A DNA stretch of 64,000 bases from Chlorobiota bacterium (GCA_030596395.1 JAUVKF010000001.1:62001-126000); one strand, 5' to 3'; numbered from the stretch's first letter, positions 54,170 through 62,316 are shown. Made by a program: numbers and translations. The notes: a model not told the origin generated them from the letters alone.

Positions 54170-55837
54170 TCACTTGCTCAACTTGATTATCTTTTGAGTT
54201 TGAATTTGCTTGCCGGCTTTCATTGTAATGAGATAAACCCCCTGAGGTAAATCAGTTGCATCAAATTCAATATTGTATTCGCCTTTTGCTTGAATGTTGT
54301 TGATAATATTGTGAATGAATTTACCATCCTGATCGCGGATATCCAATGAAATTTTTGATGCAACATCCAGATTGTAACTAATGGATACCAATGCCTTAAC
54401 AGGATTTGGCGAAATATCAAATAACTGATTTTGTCTGTTTTCATTTGGTTCATAAATTCCGACGCTCTCCCCAAGTTTTGCAATAAATAAGTCGTAGCCA
54501 CCGACTGGATTATAAACCTTATTGCCAATCGCTAATTCATCAATAAAATCGCCAACAAAATAGCATCTACTCTCATTGTCGATGACACAATCGTTTACAC
54601 GCAGTGTACCGCTCCCTCTAATTTGATAAGTCCACGCCGGTGAAGCATTGCCATCTAGTTGGAGAATAAATCCATCATCAAAACCATCCGAGTTAAGTGT
54701 GTTATTGCCAATAGTTGCAGTATTTTCAAAAGTTCCTGTTAGTACCAGAGGGTAGTCAGTGTTATCTTTACCTCCAACTATCCAACCCATACTCATACCC
54801 TGTGCCTCATCATCTCCAATACCACCAAACGAATTGGCCCACGCAAAACCATTGCCCGGTTCAAATTTTGCAATAAATATATCCATTCCGCCATTGGATG
54901 AAAAACTGTTATCCCCGATTGTTATATCCAGCATATACCAGCCACCAACATACACATTCAGATCAGAATCAACAGCCATACAGCCAATATTTTCGTTGTT
55001 GGTTCCCCCGGCAGATATCACTTCTACCAACGATCCATCAGTTAAATAATGTGCGATAAAAATATCTACGAAATCAACAGAAGTAACAGTTGCTGTATCA
55101 AATTGGGCTACATCATTAAATGCTCCTGAAACAAATAAATGGCCATCAACTGTTTCAATAAAGCCACCATAATCATAAATTGAACCACCTGCACTTTTTG
55201 CCCATTGGCAAATTCCATCTCCATCGTATTTGGCAATAAACAGATCAGTAAAACCATAATGTGGAACGGTATGATCTCCAAAGGTTGCGGTATAATTAAT
55301 GTCGCCTGTTAAATAAATATTACCGGCATCATCCACCGTAACCGAATTTCCTGTATCATCGGTTACGCTCCCACCTCTGACCGCCCATTTAAGCGAGCCA
55401 GCCAAATCATATTTTAAAAGAAACATATCCCTTGCACCATCCGAGACCAGTGTTTCACCTTCAAAAACTGCCTGGCCAACAAATCCGCCGGTAACATATA
55501 CAAACTGGTCATCAACATAAATATCCCGTCCACCGTCTTCATACTCACCACCTCCCTGTTTTACCCAAATCATGTTTCCGTTCGAGTCAAACCGGGCGAT
55601 AAAAACATCATAGTCTCCATTTGAGGTCAGTGTTTCACCAAAAAAGCTGAAAGTGCCCTGAAAATTTCCGGTTACGTAAAAATTTCCATCAGCATCGCAA
55701 TCAACAGCAATGATATATTCATTTAATGCATCTCCTTCGGTTACTGACCAGTGCCAGGTAATGAACTGTGACACACTTTGAAATGGATTGCACATTGAAT
55801 AAAAAAAGATAAGGATAATAGCAGCTGACTTTTTCAT
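54170..55837 (-). CDS. SBBP-repeat protein with T9SS type A sorting domain
   Basis: 555 residues with signal peptide. Seven to eight beta-propeller-type repeats read DADGNFYVTGNFQGT and FIARFDSNGNMIWVKQGGG, then GNIYLTGDINYTATFG and LFIAKYDGDGICQWAKSAGG, the SBBP pattern. The last ~75 residues (DISPNPVKALVSISY to KIIKLSK) are a T9SS sorting domain. Exported via T9SS; ligand unknown. Its upstream region is occupied by the end of cassette B, in which CATATTTG (55883-55890 complement) is a one-base mismatch to a -7 box. Confidence 0.88.
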   Translation of the reverse strand: MKKSAAIILIFFYSMCNPFQSVSQFITWHWSVTEGDALNEYIIAVDCDADGNFYVTGNFQGTFSFFGETLTSNGDYDVFIARFDSNGNMIWVKQGGGEYEDGGRDIYVDDQFVYVTGGFVGQAVFEGETLVSDGARDMFLLKYDLAGSLKWAVRGGSVTDDTGNSVTVDDAGNIYLTGDINYTATFGDHTVPHYGFTDLFIAKYDGDGICQWAKSAGGSIYDYGGFIETVDGHLFVSGAFNDVAQFDTATVTSVDFVDIFIAHYLTDGSLVEVISAGGTNNENIGCMAVDSDLNVYVGGWYMLDITIGDNSFSSNGGMDIFIAKFEPGNGFAWANSFGGIGDDEAQGMSMGWIVGGKDNTDYPLVLTGTFENTATIGNNTLNSDGFDDGFILQLDGNASPAWTYQIRGSGTLRVNDCVIDNESRCYFVGDFIDELAIGNKVYNPVGGYDLFIAKLGESVGIYEPNENRQNQLFDISPNPVKALVSISYNLDVASKISLDIRDQDGKFIHNIINNIQAKGEYNIEFDATDLPQGVYLITMKAGKQIQTQKIIKLSK

Positions 55838-55873
55838 GGGTTTTGGTTTTTCTATTATTAAATTTAAGAGCTA

Positions 55874-56008
55874 TAACGGTTTGCAAATATGAGCAGGCGG
55901 GCGTTTTTAAACACATCCTTTTCAACTTACAATGAATTTTATTTTATAGTTTAATTTTCATATTACAAATTTCTGCTCGCTTGATTATACTTGCTGTTGT
56001 GTGCCGTT
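55874..56008 (-). repeat. attC-like imperfect palindrome, copy B
   Basis: The left arm GCAAATATGAGCAGGCGGGC (55883-55902) faces 55975-55994 with 15 of 20 Watson-Crick pairs plus three G-T pairs, around a 72-base loop. Outer AACGG/CCGTT ends also pair. It shares TAACGGTTT, AAACACA, TTTTCAACTTACA and overall spacing with copy A at 4115-4248. The right end GTTGTGTGCC (55996-56005) recurs inverted at 56413-56422. Confidence 0.8.
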
Positions 56009-56421
56009 TTTATTCAATCTTTTCAATTTTCTTTATTTGATAATAATCTCTCTTAAGGTTTGGATTTGTATAACTAAAATTGGAGCAGGTGTCTTCAATC
56101 TCACCAAGTTCAATATATACTTTAACCGGATTAGTAATTTCATATCCGATAGTTTCTCCGATTATTATATTATCAGATTTAATTGTGTCATTTCCCATTT
56201 TAATAGTCCAACCCCAGCAACACCTGCATTTCTCAGCATTGAAGTTAATAATTTCAGCGTTACTTTTTCGTGAATTAGTGTCTTTGTCACAAGATGCGAA
56301 TAGAACAATAATCAACACGTTTAGCATAATTAGTATTCTCATTTTAATAGTTTTTAATGTTACCTAAAACTGCAAATTGTCAAATTCTTATTGTCAATAG
56401 GTTGTTTATAATGGCACACAA
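55877..56421 (-). mobile_element. Integron-cassette-like insertion B (one gene)
   Basis: A 545-bp segment on the minus strand. It starts TTGTGTGCC (after a G at 56422), carries one small gene and ends in the attC-like palindrome. Its 5' bases complement the GGCACACAAC that begins its own terminal site, as in cassette A but with a different sequence. Removing it joins TAG to TTATAGC between the glucosaminidase and SBBP genes. No integrase in the window. Confidence 0.6.
56010..56342 (-). CDS. Small lipoprotein of cassette B
   Basis: 110 residues. The lipobox VLFASC is at about residues 13-18. A CRCCWGW motif near residue 40 (three cysteines) and a fourth Cys in IEDTCSNFSYTN suggest disulfides or metal binding. 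I do not recognise the family. The stop codon is 2 bases from the end of the attC-like palindrome, as is common for integron cassettes. No consensus promoter is seen upstream. Confidence 0.6.
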   Translation of the reverse strand: MRILIMLNVLIIVLFASCDKDTNSRKSNAEIINFNAEKCRCCWGWTIKMGNDTIKSDNIIIGETIGYEITNPVKVYIELGEIEDTCSNFSYTNPNLKRDYYQIKKIEKIE

Positions 56422-56494
56422 CTAACCGATAAAGATAATGAATAATACAGGAGTTGTCAACCGGAATTGACATTGGGAAGTTGAAGACGGTGTT

Positions 56495-57493
56495 TTATCT
56501 TAACTTTAAAACCGTACCAACGGGCAGATTACTATCAATAATAAGGTTATTCATCTTCATTAAACTGCTCTGTCGAATACCGTAAAGTTGCGAGATAGAT
56601 CTTAATGTTTCACCATATTGCACGGTATGTGCTTTATATTTTTTTTCTGCCTTTTTCTTTTTCTTCTCGAGGTAAACGATCTCATTGGCTTGCAAAAAAT
56701 GTTTTTTGTCGGTTTCGTTGTATTTGTACAATTGCCACGAATAAATATCAAGTTCATCAGCTAAATTGTAATAGGTATCACCTATGTCTGCCCTTATAAA
56801 CCTGACCCCATTATTTTCGTACAGGTCACGCCCGGATTCGGTAATTGAAACAGGCTCTAAATGAGTAAGCGTTAATGCGGCAGCACCATTGCCTAAATTT
56901 TCTGTCATGCCATTTTTACCATTTACCCTGACCTGATCCTCCGACTGCTTTTTTCTTCTTTTCTTTTTCTTAACACCTTTGTCATATTGCGCCAGGTCGT
57001 AGCGCTCAATAATTCCTATCAACAATTTCGGATATTTAGGGTTGGTGGCATAACCGGCTTTTTTCAGGCCATGCGCCCATTTATTATAATCGGTGATATC
57101 ATAATCGAACAGGAATGAATACCGGCCGCGTTGCGTAAGAAAAAGGGAGTGGTCCCGATATGAATCGGCTGGATTTTTGTATTTTCTGAAACATTCGTGT
57201 TTTGCATCATCATCCATGAAAAACCTTCTGCCGTCCCAATCTTTATGGCATTTAATGCCAAAATGGTTATTTGCTTTTCGTGCCAGCCTGCTGTTACCGC
57301 TTCCTGATTCGAGTATTCCCTGAGCCAACGTAATTGAAGCCGGGATCTGGTACTCTTCCATCTTTTGAATGGCAACATCTTTATACTGATGAATATAATC
57401 TTCAGTACTGATCTTATTCTGGCCTTGAGTGGAAAATGTAATTACCAAAGTCAGAATGGTTAAAAGTAAATGATGTCTTTGAAAAGGTTTCAA
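56495..57493 (-). CDS. Glucosaminidase with C-terminal LysM domain
   Basis: 332 residues, signal peptide. The glucosaminidase domain (about 30-170) has ITLAQGILESGSGNSRLA with the catalytic Glu, NNHFGIKCHKDWDGR and the GYATNPKYP segment. The C-terminus (about 280-332, AHTVQYGETLRSISQLYGI) is a LysM peptidoglycan-binding domain, and a degenerate LysM lies near 230. It hydrolyses beta-N-acetylglucosamine bonds in peptidoglycan, so probably a cell-wall remodelling enzyme. Confidence 0.93.
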   Translation of the reverse strand: MKPFQRHHLLLTILTLVITFSTQGQNKISTEDYIHQYKDVAIQKMEEYQIPASITLAQGILESGSGNSRLARKANNHFGIKCHKDWDGRRFFMDDDAKHECFRKYKNPADSYRDHSLFLTQRGRYSFLFDYDITDYNKWAHGLKKAGYATNPKYPKLLIGIIERYDLAQYDKGVKKKKRRKKQSEDQVRVNGKNGMTENLGNGAAALTLTHLEPVSITESGRDLYENNGVRFIRADIGDTYYNLADELDIYSWQLYKYNETDKKHFLQANEIVYLEKKKKKAEKKYKAHTVQYGETLRSISQLYGIRQSSLMKMNNLIIDSNLPVGTVLKLR

Positions 57494-57510
57494 CGAGAAT
57501 TAATTTGCCG

Positions 57511-57518
57511 CAAATATA
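57511..57518 (-). promoter_or_regulatory. -7 box for the glucosaminidase gene
   Basis: Minus-strand TATATTTG, 18 bases upstream of the start; a TTG about 17 bases further upstream (57536-57538 complement) could be the -33 element. Confidence 0.55.
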
Positions 57519-57587
57519 ATTTGATTAGTGTTTTACAATTAATTTCCAAACGCTATTTTTCACATTTGATTGTTGAATATAAAAAAA

Positions 57588-57763
57588 CCGTTTAACTCCG
57601 AGTCCCGATAGCTATCGGGACGCGGGAGTCTCCTGAGTTGGAACAAGAACTTTACATGGGGATTGCCGCGCTCCATTTCATTGCGCTCGCCTGCCTGCCT
57701 GTCCGCCGTTACACTTTAGCAGGCGGGCGCGAAGCCGCTCCGGCAAAGGCAGGCAATTAAACG
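57588..57763. repeat. Composite intergenic repeat (unit X3 and interrupted unit Y2)
   Basis: X3 (57588-57636) contains a perfect 20-base palindrome GTCCCGATAGCTATCGGGAC (57602-57621) and matches the X units at 8451 and 8595 in inverted orientation. Y2 (57659-57690 plus 57753-57763) matches unit Y at 8508-8548 but is split by a ~62-base insert (57691-57752) that begins CTGCCTGCCTG and ends GGCAAAGGCAG. No gene lies in 57494-57848. Confidence 0.7.
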
Positions 57764-57848
57764 AAAGATTGTGAGGCAATCCAAGTCTGTTATTAGTTTT
57801 TGAGAATTGTACATTTCTTTTTTACATTTACCGTCCATAATAAAACAC

Positions 57849-58478
57849 ATGAATCCCGATATTATCTTCAAATATTTCTCCAACCTGACCGATAAACAGA
57901 AAGATCAATTTGCGGAACTCGGTGAATTGTATGCTCATTGGAATGCGCAAATTAATGTGATATCACGAAAGGATTTTGATAATTTTTACATCCACCATGT
58001 GTTGCACTCGCTTTCTATTGCAAAAATTGTTCAATTCAAAGATTTTACTGAAGTAATGGATGCCGGAACCGGAGGTGGGCTTCCTGGAATTCCGCTGGCT
58101 ATCATGTTCCCTGAAACCAAATTCTATTTGGTTGATTCAATAGGGAAAAAGATCAAAGTTGTTAATGAGGTGCTTACTCAATTAAAATTGAAAAATGTTG
58201 AAGCAGAGCAGTTGAGAATGGAACAGGTTGACCGGACATTCGATTTTATCCTCAGCCGTGCAGTTACCAGCTTGCCTGATTTTGTCAGATGGACAGGCTA
58301 CAAATTTCACCGGAAGTCGTTTAACAGTTTGAAAAACGGTATTCTTTACCTAAAAGGAGGTGATATAAACGATGAGCTTCAAAAAGTTAAGGGTTTTAAA
58401 AAGAAGGTTTTCGAACTACCTCAATATTTTGATGAACCTTTTTTTGAAACCAAGAAACTGGTTCACATTTATAAATAA
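57849..58478 (+). CDS. rsmG: 16S rRNA (guanine-527-N7)-methyltransferase
   Basis: 209 residues from MNPDIIFKYF; an upstream in-frame ATG at 57807 would add 14 residues and is less likely. The AdoMet-binding motif DAGTGGGLPGIPLAI lies near residues 76-90, and LSRAVTSLPDFVRW near 138-151 is the RsmG-type segment with the conserved Arg. It methylates G527 of 16S rRNA in the ribosome. Confidence 0.94.
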   Translation: MNPDIIFKYFSNLTDKQKDQFAELGELYAHWNAQINVISRKDFDNFYIHHVLHSLSIAKIVQFKDFTEVMDAGTGGGLPGIPLAIMFPETKFYLVDSIGKKIKVVNEVLTQLKLKNVEAEQLRMEQVDRTFDFILSRAVTSLPDFVRWTGYKFHRKSFNSLKNGILYLKGGDINDELQKVKGFKKKVFELPQYFDEPFFETKKLVHIYK

Positions 58479-58539
58479 AAATAACTCAAATCAGCGTAAA
58501 GGATTCAAAGAATATAATTCCAACAGCTTGATCTGTAAG

Positions 58540-58604
58540 ATGGAATAATGGAGTTATGTAAGAGAAGCTTTAATATTTATCATCCAATATTCCATCGCTC
58601 CATG
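58540..58604. repeat. Dispersed GGAATAATGGAG repeat, copy 3
   Basis: GATGGAATAATGGAGTTATG faces ATCCAATATTCCATCGCTCC across about 22 bases as an imperfect inverted repeat; same family as 20235 and 46932. Confidence 0.6.
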
Positions 58605-58727
58605 CCTTTTCGCTTCAATTTAAAAGCAGACCTGAAAATCATAATACAAATTGATGCTAAATAATGTAAACCATTCCGACCCTCAGATTTTTATCTTATT
58701 TTCGCTGCTTCAACTAAAAATCTGATT

Positions 58728-60107
58728 ATGACAGAAGCAATTAGAAAATCACTAAGGGATTCAAAAGGTGCACGTTGGGGCGCACTGGCCGTGGTTTCTT
58801 TTACCATGATGACCGGTTATTACATCAATTATGTAATATCTCCATTAAAACCTGTGATGGAAGAATATTTTGAATGGACCAGCAGCGATTTTGGAATTTG
58901 GAATAGTGCTTACGGTTGGTTCAATGTATTTTTCCTTATGCTCATTTTTGCCGGGATCATCCTTGATAAAATGGGTGTACGATTTACAGGTATCGGAGCC
59001 AGCCTGCTGATGATTATTGGTACTGTGTTACAATATGTTGCTGTGGCACAAATTATCCCAACTGAGGGAATGTTCCTGGGTATAAAAACTCAAATTGCAA
59101 TCGGCGCTCTTGGTTTTGGGATATTTGGCGTAGGTGTGGAGGCTGCCGGAATAACGGTGTCGAAGATCATAGTAAAATGGTTTAAAGGAAAAGAGATGGC
59201 TTTGGCCATGGGACTTGAAATGGCGACGGCCCGTATGGGTACGGCATTAGCATTAGCCCTGCCATTACCATTGGCAAAGGCATTTGGGGTAGATGGTATT
59301 CCTAATGTATCTGCTCCGGTAATGTTGGGACTTGGCCTTCTTGTAGCTGGCTTTGTTGCTTTTATCTGGTATACTTTCATGGATAGAAAACTTGAACAGT
59401 CAGAAGGTATTAGTAATGAACATTCTGAAGAAGATGAATTTAAAATCAGTGATATTTTATTTATTATCAAGAACAAAGGATTCTGGCTAATTGCATTTTT
59501 ATGTGTATTATTCTATTCAGGTATTTTCCCATTCTTATATTATGCTACCGACTTGATGATTCATAAGTATGGAGTGGATCCCGATTTCGCAGGATCTATT
59601 CCTGGCTTGCTTCCTTTTGGAACTATCATTCTGACCCCATTTTTTGGTAACATTTATGACAGAAAAGGAAAAGGTGCAACAATTATGTTGATCGGTTCAG
59701 TGATGCTGCTAGTTGCACATCTTATCTTTTCCATACCAGCCGTTGATAATTATATTGTTGCTATTGCATTGATTATCTTCCTTGGAATTACATTCTCTCT
59801 TGTACCTTCAGCCATGTGGCCTTCGGTACCTAAAATTATCCCTGAAAAACAATTGGGTACAGCTTACGCATTGATATTTTGGGTACAGAATTGGGGATTA
59901 ATGGGTGTGCCTTTGTTAATTGGTATCGTCCTTGATAAATATTGCCAGGTAATGGATGCTAATGGTGAATTCAGTCATTATGATTATACCATTCCAATGT
60001 TGATTTTTGCAACTACGGGTTTTCTGGCAATAATTGTTGCCATTATGCTTAAAGCAGAAGACAAAAAGAAAGGCTACGGCCTTGAATTACCTAATATTCA
60101 GAAATAA
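58728..60107 (+). CDS. Major facilitator superfamily transporter
   Basis: 459 residues, twelve predicted helices with a charged central loop (about residues 224-245, EQSEGISNEHSEEDEF). GIILDKMGVRFTGIGASLL corresponds to the MFS loop 2-3 motif and GNIYDRKGKGATIM to its C-terminal equivalent. Substrate unknown; location upstream of pepD could suggest peptide or amino-acid transport, but that is only a guess. Confidence 0.88.
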   Translation: MTEAIRKSLRDSKGARWGALAVVSFTMMTGYYINYVISPLKPVMEEYFEWTSSDFGIWNSAYGWFNVFFLMLIFAGIILDKMGVRFTGIGASLLMIIGTVLQYVAVAQIIPTEGMFLGIKTQIAIGALGFGIFGVGVEAAGITVSKIIVKWFKGKEMALAMGLEMATARMGTALALALPLPLAKAFGVDGIPNVSAPVMLGLGLLVAGFVAFIWYTFMDRKLEQSEGISNEHSEEDEFKISDILFIIKNKGFWLIAFLCVLFYSGIFPFLYYATDLMIHKYGVDPDFAGSIPGLLPFGTIILTPFFGNIYDRKGKGATIMLIGSVMLLVAHLIFSIPAVDNYIVAIALIIFLGITFSLVPSAMWPSVPKIIPEKQLGTAYALIFWVQNWGLMGVPLLIGIVLDKYCQVMDANGEFSHYDYTIPMLIFATTGFLAIIVAIMLKAEDKKKGYGLELPNIQK

Positions 60108-60150
60108 CAACTTTATCATATTAAATCAATAATCTAGAACTATAATAAAA

Positions 60151-61611
60151 ATGGCAAAAGATATTTTAACATTAAAACCGGAATCGATTTGGAAAAACTT
60201 TTATGAGTTAACACAAATTCCACGTCCTTCAAAAAAAGAAGAAAAAGTAAGGGCATTCCTGAAAAAATTTGGCGAAGACCTTAAACTGGAAACCATTGTT
60301 GATGAGATTGGTAATGTGATCATCAAAAAACCTGCAACCGAAGGAATGGAAGACAGGAAAGGCATCATCCTGCAGGGGCATATGGATATGGTTCCGCAAA
60401 AGAATTCCGATACCGAACATGATTTTGAGAAAGACCCAATTGATGCCTATATTGATGGCGAATGGGTTACAGCAAAAGGGACTACCCTTGGTGCCGACAA
60501 CGGCATGGGTGTAGCTGCAGGAATGGCAGTGCTCGAAGCCACTGATATTGTACATGGTCCGGTAGAAGTACTGATTACCATGGATGAAGAAACCGGCATG
60601 ACAGGCGCAGAAAACCTTAAAGCCGGCGTACTTGACGGAGATATTTTAATGAACCTCGATTCGGAAGATGAAGGTGAATTATACATTGGTTGTGCCGGAG
60701 GTGTTGATACCAACGGTGAATTTACCTACAAAGCTGAAAAAACACCAGAAGGAATGGCCGCTTACAAACTGGCTGTTAAAGGCCTTAAAGGTGGTCACTC
60801 AGGTTTGGATATTCATCTTGGACGTGGCAACGCCAACAAAATCATGAATGTGCTGTTGATGAAGGCAGGGGAGAAATATGGTGTTCGCCTTTCTGAAATT
60901 AACGGTGGAAGCCTGCGCAATGCGATTCCTCGTGAATCATTTGTTACTGTTGTTGTTCCTGATGATAAAAAAGCTGACTTTGAAGCTTTTGTCGGTGAAT
61001 TTGAAGCCATTGCACAGGATGAGTTCAAAGATGCTGATCCCGGTTTGACCGTTACCATTGAGTCAACTGATGTTCCGGCGGAATTGATTGACGAAAAAAC
61101 ACAAGCCAATCTTTACCAGGCAGTAGCCGGCTGCATAAACGGAGTGGTCAAAATGAGTGAAAAAGTAAAAGGTGTACCGGAGACTTCTACCAACCTGGCA
61201 ATTGTAAAATCGGACGGAAAGAAAATTGAACTTTGCACCCTGAACAGGAGCCTTGTTGACGATGACCGGGATAAAGTTTCGGCTGAGATTAAAGCGATAT
61301 TTGAAGCTGCCGGTGCTAAAGCAATTAGCCAGGGAGCCTATCCCGGATGGAAGCCTAATCCTGATTCTGACATCCTGAAAGAGATGAAGGAAATTTATAA
61401 CAACAAATACGGAAAAGTACCCGAAGTGAAAGTGATCCATGCCGGACTGGAATGTGGTATCCTTGGTGCAACATATACCAACTGGGACATGATTTCATTC
61501 GGGCCGACCATTCGTAACCCACACTCACCTGATGAAATGGTGAAAATTGATACGGTAGCTTTGTTTTATGAGTTTCTGCTGGAGACTTTAAAGCACGCTC
61601 CTAAAAAATAG
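60151..61611 (+). CDS. pepD: Aminoacyl-histidine dipeptidase (cytosolic M20 peptidase)
   Basis: 486 residues. The metal-site motifs are LQGHMDMVP (His near residue 77), GADNGMGVA (Asp), MDEETGMTGA (catalytic Glu pair near 149) and NLDSEDEGEL; the late HAGLECG supplies the last His. A lid/dimerisation domain lies in the middle. It hydrolyses dipeptides including Xaa-His. Forty-three bases after the MFS gene, so it may be co-transcribed with it. Confidence 0.94.
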   Translation: MAKDILTLKPESIWKNFYELTQIPRPSKKEEKVRAFLKKFGEDLKLETIVDEIGNVIIKKPATEGMEDRKGIILQGHMDMVPQKNSDTEHDFEKDPIDAYIDGEWVTAKGTTLGADNGMGVAAGMAVLEATDIVHGPVEVLITMDEETGMTGAENLKAGVLDGDILMNLDSEDEGELYIGCAGGVDTNGEFTYKAEKTPEGMAAYKLAVKGLKGGHSGLDIHLGRGNANKIMNVLLMKAGEKYGVRLSEINGGSLRNAIPRESFVTVVVPDDKKADFEAFVGEFEAIAQDEFKDADPGLTVTIESTDVPAELIDEKTQANLYQAVAGCINGVVKMSEKVKGVPETSTNLAIVKSDGKKIELCTLNRSLVDDDRDKVSAEIKAIFEAAGAKAISQGAYPGWKPNPDSDILKEMKEIYNNKYGKVPEVKVIHAGLECGILGATYTNWDMISFGPTIRNPHSPDEMVKIDTVALFYEFLLETLKHAPKK

Positions 61612-61617
61612 CCTAAT

Positions 61618-61668
61618 CCCAATGCATAGCAATTCTTTAACGGCGAAGAAAAATTGCTCTGCATTGGG
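61618..61668. repeat. 17-bp hairpin after pepD
   Basis: CCCAATGCATAGCAATT pairs with 61652-61668 at 16 of 17 positions around a 17-base loop. No T-run follows, so it may stabilise the 3' end or be a repeat rather than a terminator. Confidence 0.7.
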
Positions 61669-61712
61669 CTAAGCAGGGTTTGTAATAAAATTCAACATTT
61701 TTTTATACATAT

Positions 61713-61742
61713 TTTGTAATAAAAGAAAAAAAGCTATTTTTG
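61713..61742 (+). promoter_or_regulatory. Promoter of rpmH (-33 TTTG, -7 TATTTTTG)
   Basis: TTTG (61713-61716), 18 bases, then TATTTTTG (61735-61742). This is the most complete Bacteroidota-type promoter in the window; the start codon follows 27 bases later. Confidence 0.7.
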
Positions 61743-61769
61743 CACACCCAAATTTAAGAGGATAATACA

Positions 61770-61922
61770 ATGCCAAAGAGAACGTTTCAACCATCGAATA
61801 AAAAAAGAAAGAATAAACATGGCTTCCGCGAAAGGATGTCAACTGTTAATGGCCGTAAAGTGTTGAAAAGAAGAAGGTCGAAAGCAAGAAAAAGATTAAC
61901 CGTTTCTGACGAAATGAGTTAA
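61770..61922 (+). CDS. rpmH: 50S ribosomal protein bL34
   Basis: 50 residues: [19 protein letters not shown], then a basic stretch [19 protein letters not shown] and [12 protein letters not shown]. This is the conserved L34 sequence (RTFQPSN, HGFRERM, KVLKRRR). It binds 23S rRNA in the large subunit. Strong promoter upstream and terminator downstream, so monocistronic here. Confidence 0.97.
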   Translation: MPKRTFQPSNKKRKNKHGFRERMSTVNGRKVLKRRRSKARKRLTVSDEMS

Positions 61923-61956
61923 ACGGTTCAAGATAGCTAAAAAAACTTGTTAAAGG

Positions 61957-61983
61957 GGAGGTATTTACATACCTCCTTTTTTT
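61957..61983 (+). terminator. Rho-independent terminator of rpmH
   Basis: GGAGGTAT/ATACCTCC stem with loop TTAC, followed by seven T (61977-61983). It starts 34 bases after the rpmH stop. Confidence 0.92.
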
Positions 61984-62049
61984 GTTGGCACAGCTGCTGT
62001 TTCCCTAAAAAACAATAAATTCGCAGGGTTTATCAAATTTGCCTGATCA

Positions 62050-62301
62050 ATGGAGATACTACTGGGTATCATACTCTTTTTGGTGATTATTTATTATGCG
62101 TTCAAGATTTTTTTACGCTATGGCCTTCCATGGATACTGGCCAGGTTTATGCGAAATCAACAGGAAAAATTTAATCAGCAATACCAGTACAACACCCAAA
62201 AAGAAGGAGACGTGCGCCTTAAAAATAACAAGTCGGAAAAAAAGAAGGATGACAGCGATTTTGGTGAGTATGTTGATTATGAAGATGTAGATGAAAAATA
62301 G
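62050..62301 (+). CDS. DUF4834 family small membrane protein
   Basis: 83 residues: one N-terminal transmembrane helix (residues 3-22, LLGIILFLVIIYYAFKIF), a GLPWILARFMRN segment and a charged tail (KSEKKKDDSDFGEYVDYEDVDE). These match DUF4834. Function unknown. The YfhO-type gene starts 15 bases later, so they are probably co-transcribed. Confidence 0.82.
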   Translation: MEILLGIILFLVIIYYAFKIFLRYGLPWILARFMRNQQEKFNQQYQYNTQKEGDVRLKNNKSEKKKDDSDFGEYVDYEDVDEK

Positions 62302-62316
62302 CAAAAGATTAAATTG

